A stretch of DNA of 7,135 nt from an uncultured Clostridia bacterium. GTDB lineage: Bacteria > Bacillota > Clostridia > Christensenellales > Aristaeellaceae. Within the stretch, counting starts at the first letter, position 1, and each line of letters begins with the position of its first letter. The DNA is taken from assembly GCA_937934775.1 (NCBI GenBank), contig CALGYL010000166.1:1-7135 (forward strand), read 5' to 3'. Below the pieces are notes generated by a model. The model was given only the letters and a program-made list of their open reading frames with translations. It did no database searches and was not told where the DNA came from. The translations under genes and the position numbers were made by a program. Below, in pieces: positions 6,205-7,135 of this stretch.

Positions 6205-7135
6205 TCAATCGTTCAGCCGGATCGTGACGGCCTTGTAGCGCCCGACCGGGAGGCGAACGCGTCCGTCCGCGATGGGCAGGGATGCGAGCGGCTCTTCGGC
6301 GAGGTCTGAAAGCTGCGCCGAGGCGAAGCCGTCCAGCCGGATTTCAAGATCGGTCTTGCGGCCCTGGTTTTCGTAGAGCCTCAGGATGTACGCCTTGCCA
6401 TCCATGCTGCGCTTGAACGCGGAGAACTGCACATTGGGCGCGTCCCAGCGGAAGGGGTGGGGGAGCGCCTCCGGCCCGTTCGGATTTCCATCTGTCCGGA
6501 TCGCGTGGGCGACCGGCGGATACAGGAAGCTCTGCGCCAGGGGCAGGAAGGGCGCGGCGTCGTCCGCTTCCGGCCGATAGGGCAGGTACGCCCATTCGAT
6601 CACCTGCTTACCCAGGCACTGGGCTCCGGGCGTTACGAACGCCTCGGAGGCCGCGCCTTCGCGCATGCGGGTATTGCGTCGGCCCATCATCTGGAATCCT
6701 CGGAGGAGCGTCACGCTGAGGTCGGTCCGGCCGCTGAGCGGGTCCTGGGTGGCCTCGTAGTCGTACAGTCCCTTCATCGCGACCGCAAGTCCCCTGACAT
6801 CATCGCGGGCGGCGATCCATTCCCGGCAGGGCAGCAGTTGCGTGGGCGGCTGGAGCCAGGACTCGATCTCCCGGGGCCGCTCAACCGGGCGCGAAAGCAC
6901 CGCCAGATGCCCCTGGGACAGGATGGAGCCCGCGCGGACGCCGGTGGGAATCCGCAGGCGAATGCGGTGATCCTGCGCCGTGTTTTGGAGGGTCATTTTT
7001 ACGTCCGCCCTCGGAAGTCCGCGAACCAGCGAGACTTCGAAGGCGATACGCAATTCCGCTTCCGTCCGGCTGCGCTCCTCCCCGACCAGCCGCTCGGGCA
7101 CCAGGAATTCGCCTGTAATGCGAAGGGTTGCGCGC
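6205..7135 (-). CDS. Glycoside hydrolase family 38 (alpha-mannosidase type), C-terminal part only
   Basis: The frame is open from the right edge for 309 codons to a TGA at 6207-6205. It begins ATLRITGEFLVPERLVGEE, so the GTG at 7101 is internal and not the start. Order and motifs match the beta-rich C-terminal domains of GH38: paired strands with LRITGEFLVPERL, DHRIRLRIPTG, then LSVTLLRGFQMMGRRNTRMREG, then TPGAQCLGKQVIEWAYLP, and a final sandwich with YILRLYENQGRKTDLEIRL and a closing KAVTIRLND. Full GH38 proteins are about 850-1050 residues, so the zinc-binding catalytic domain lies outside the window and cannot be inspected. Members hydrolyse alpha-mannosides, or mannosyl- and glucosylglycerate (MngB type). 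Same-strand placement 216 nt before the transporter genes suggests a role in degrading the imported glycan. The family call is good; the substrate is open. Confidence 0.85.
   Translation of the reverse strand, partial: RATLRITGEFLVPERLVGEERSRTEAELRIAFEVSLVRGLPRADVKMTLQNTAQDHRIRLRIPTGVRAGSILSQGHLAVLSRPVERPREIESWLQPPTQLLPCREWIAARDDVRGLAVAMKGLYDYEATQDPLSGRTDLSVTLLRGFQMMGRRNTRMREGAASEAFVTPGAQCLGKQVIEWAYLPYRPEADDAAPFLPLAQSFLYPPVAHAIRTDGNPNGPEALPHPFRWDAPNVQFSAFKRSMDGKAYILRLYENQGRKTDLEIRLDGFASAQLSDLAEEPLASLPIADGRVRLPVGRYKAVTIRLND

Noticed and set aside
4975..6309. A 444-codon open frame on the plus strand
   Set aside because: Antisense to the binding-protein gene, running on through the gap into the GH38 3' end; low-complexity G/V/L/H composition with no family resemblance.
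7099..7101. GTG at 7101 as the start of the GH38-type protein
   Set aside because: The frame stays open to the right edge, the upstream codons (ATLRITGEFL) continue the family sequence, and no ribosome binding site is present. The gene is truncated by the window.

Overview
The window is about 7.1 kb of GC-rich DNA in which every supportable gene lies on the minus strand, so it reads from right to left. Shine-Dalgarno sequences are strong (AGGAGG or AAGGAG type), genes are packed with gaps of 13-34 nt inside operons, and a sugar ABC importer sits beside a decarboxylase-type Na+ pump. This suits an anaerobic, GC-rich Firmicute of the Clostridia/Christensenellales kind. That assignment is inference, because the window holds no phylogenetic marker.

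Unit 1 (7135 down to 1548) is a carbohydrate locus: the C-terminal part of a GH38 alpha-mannosidase-type enzyme (6205-7135, cut by the right edge), an extracellular sugar-binding protein (4771-5988), two CUT1 ABC permeases (3760-4674 and 2892-3746), and a GH4 enzyme of the MelA alpha-galactosidase type (1548-2867). The binding protein and permeases would import an oligosaccharide, which the GH4 enzyme and probably the GH38 enzyme then cleave. No ATPase is present, so a shared MsmX/UgpC-type ATPase encoded elsewhere is expected. A very stable hairpin (4702-4739) separates the binding-protein gene from the permease genes, as in E. coli malE-malF.

The stretch 1212-1547 has no gene but is dense in perfect inverted repeats, including two back-to-back hairpins (1333-1361 and 1363-1398) with no T-tract on either strand.

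Unit 2 (1211 down to the left edge) starts at a near-consensus sigma-A promoter (TTGACT, 17 bp, TATAAT). A leader of about 190 nt follows, containing a strong intrinsic terminator (1084-1120) about 100 nt before the first start codon. Then come a 45-residue single-span OadG-like subunit (849-986) and the first 271 residues of the membrane beta subunit of a Na+-translocating decarboxylase (1-814, cut by the left edge). The promoter-leader-terminator arrangement ahead of a Na+ pump is the most interesting regulatory feature here. It could be a transcription attenuator or riboswitch, or a separate small RNA; I do not recognise it as a known class.
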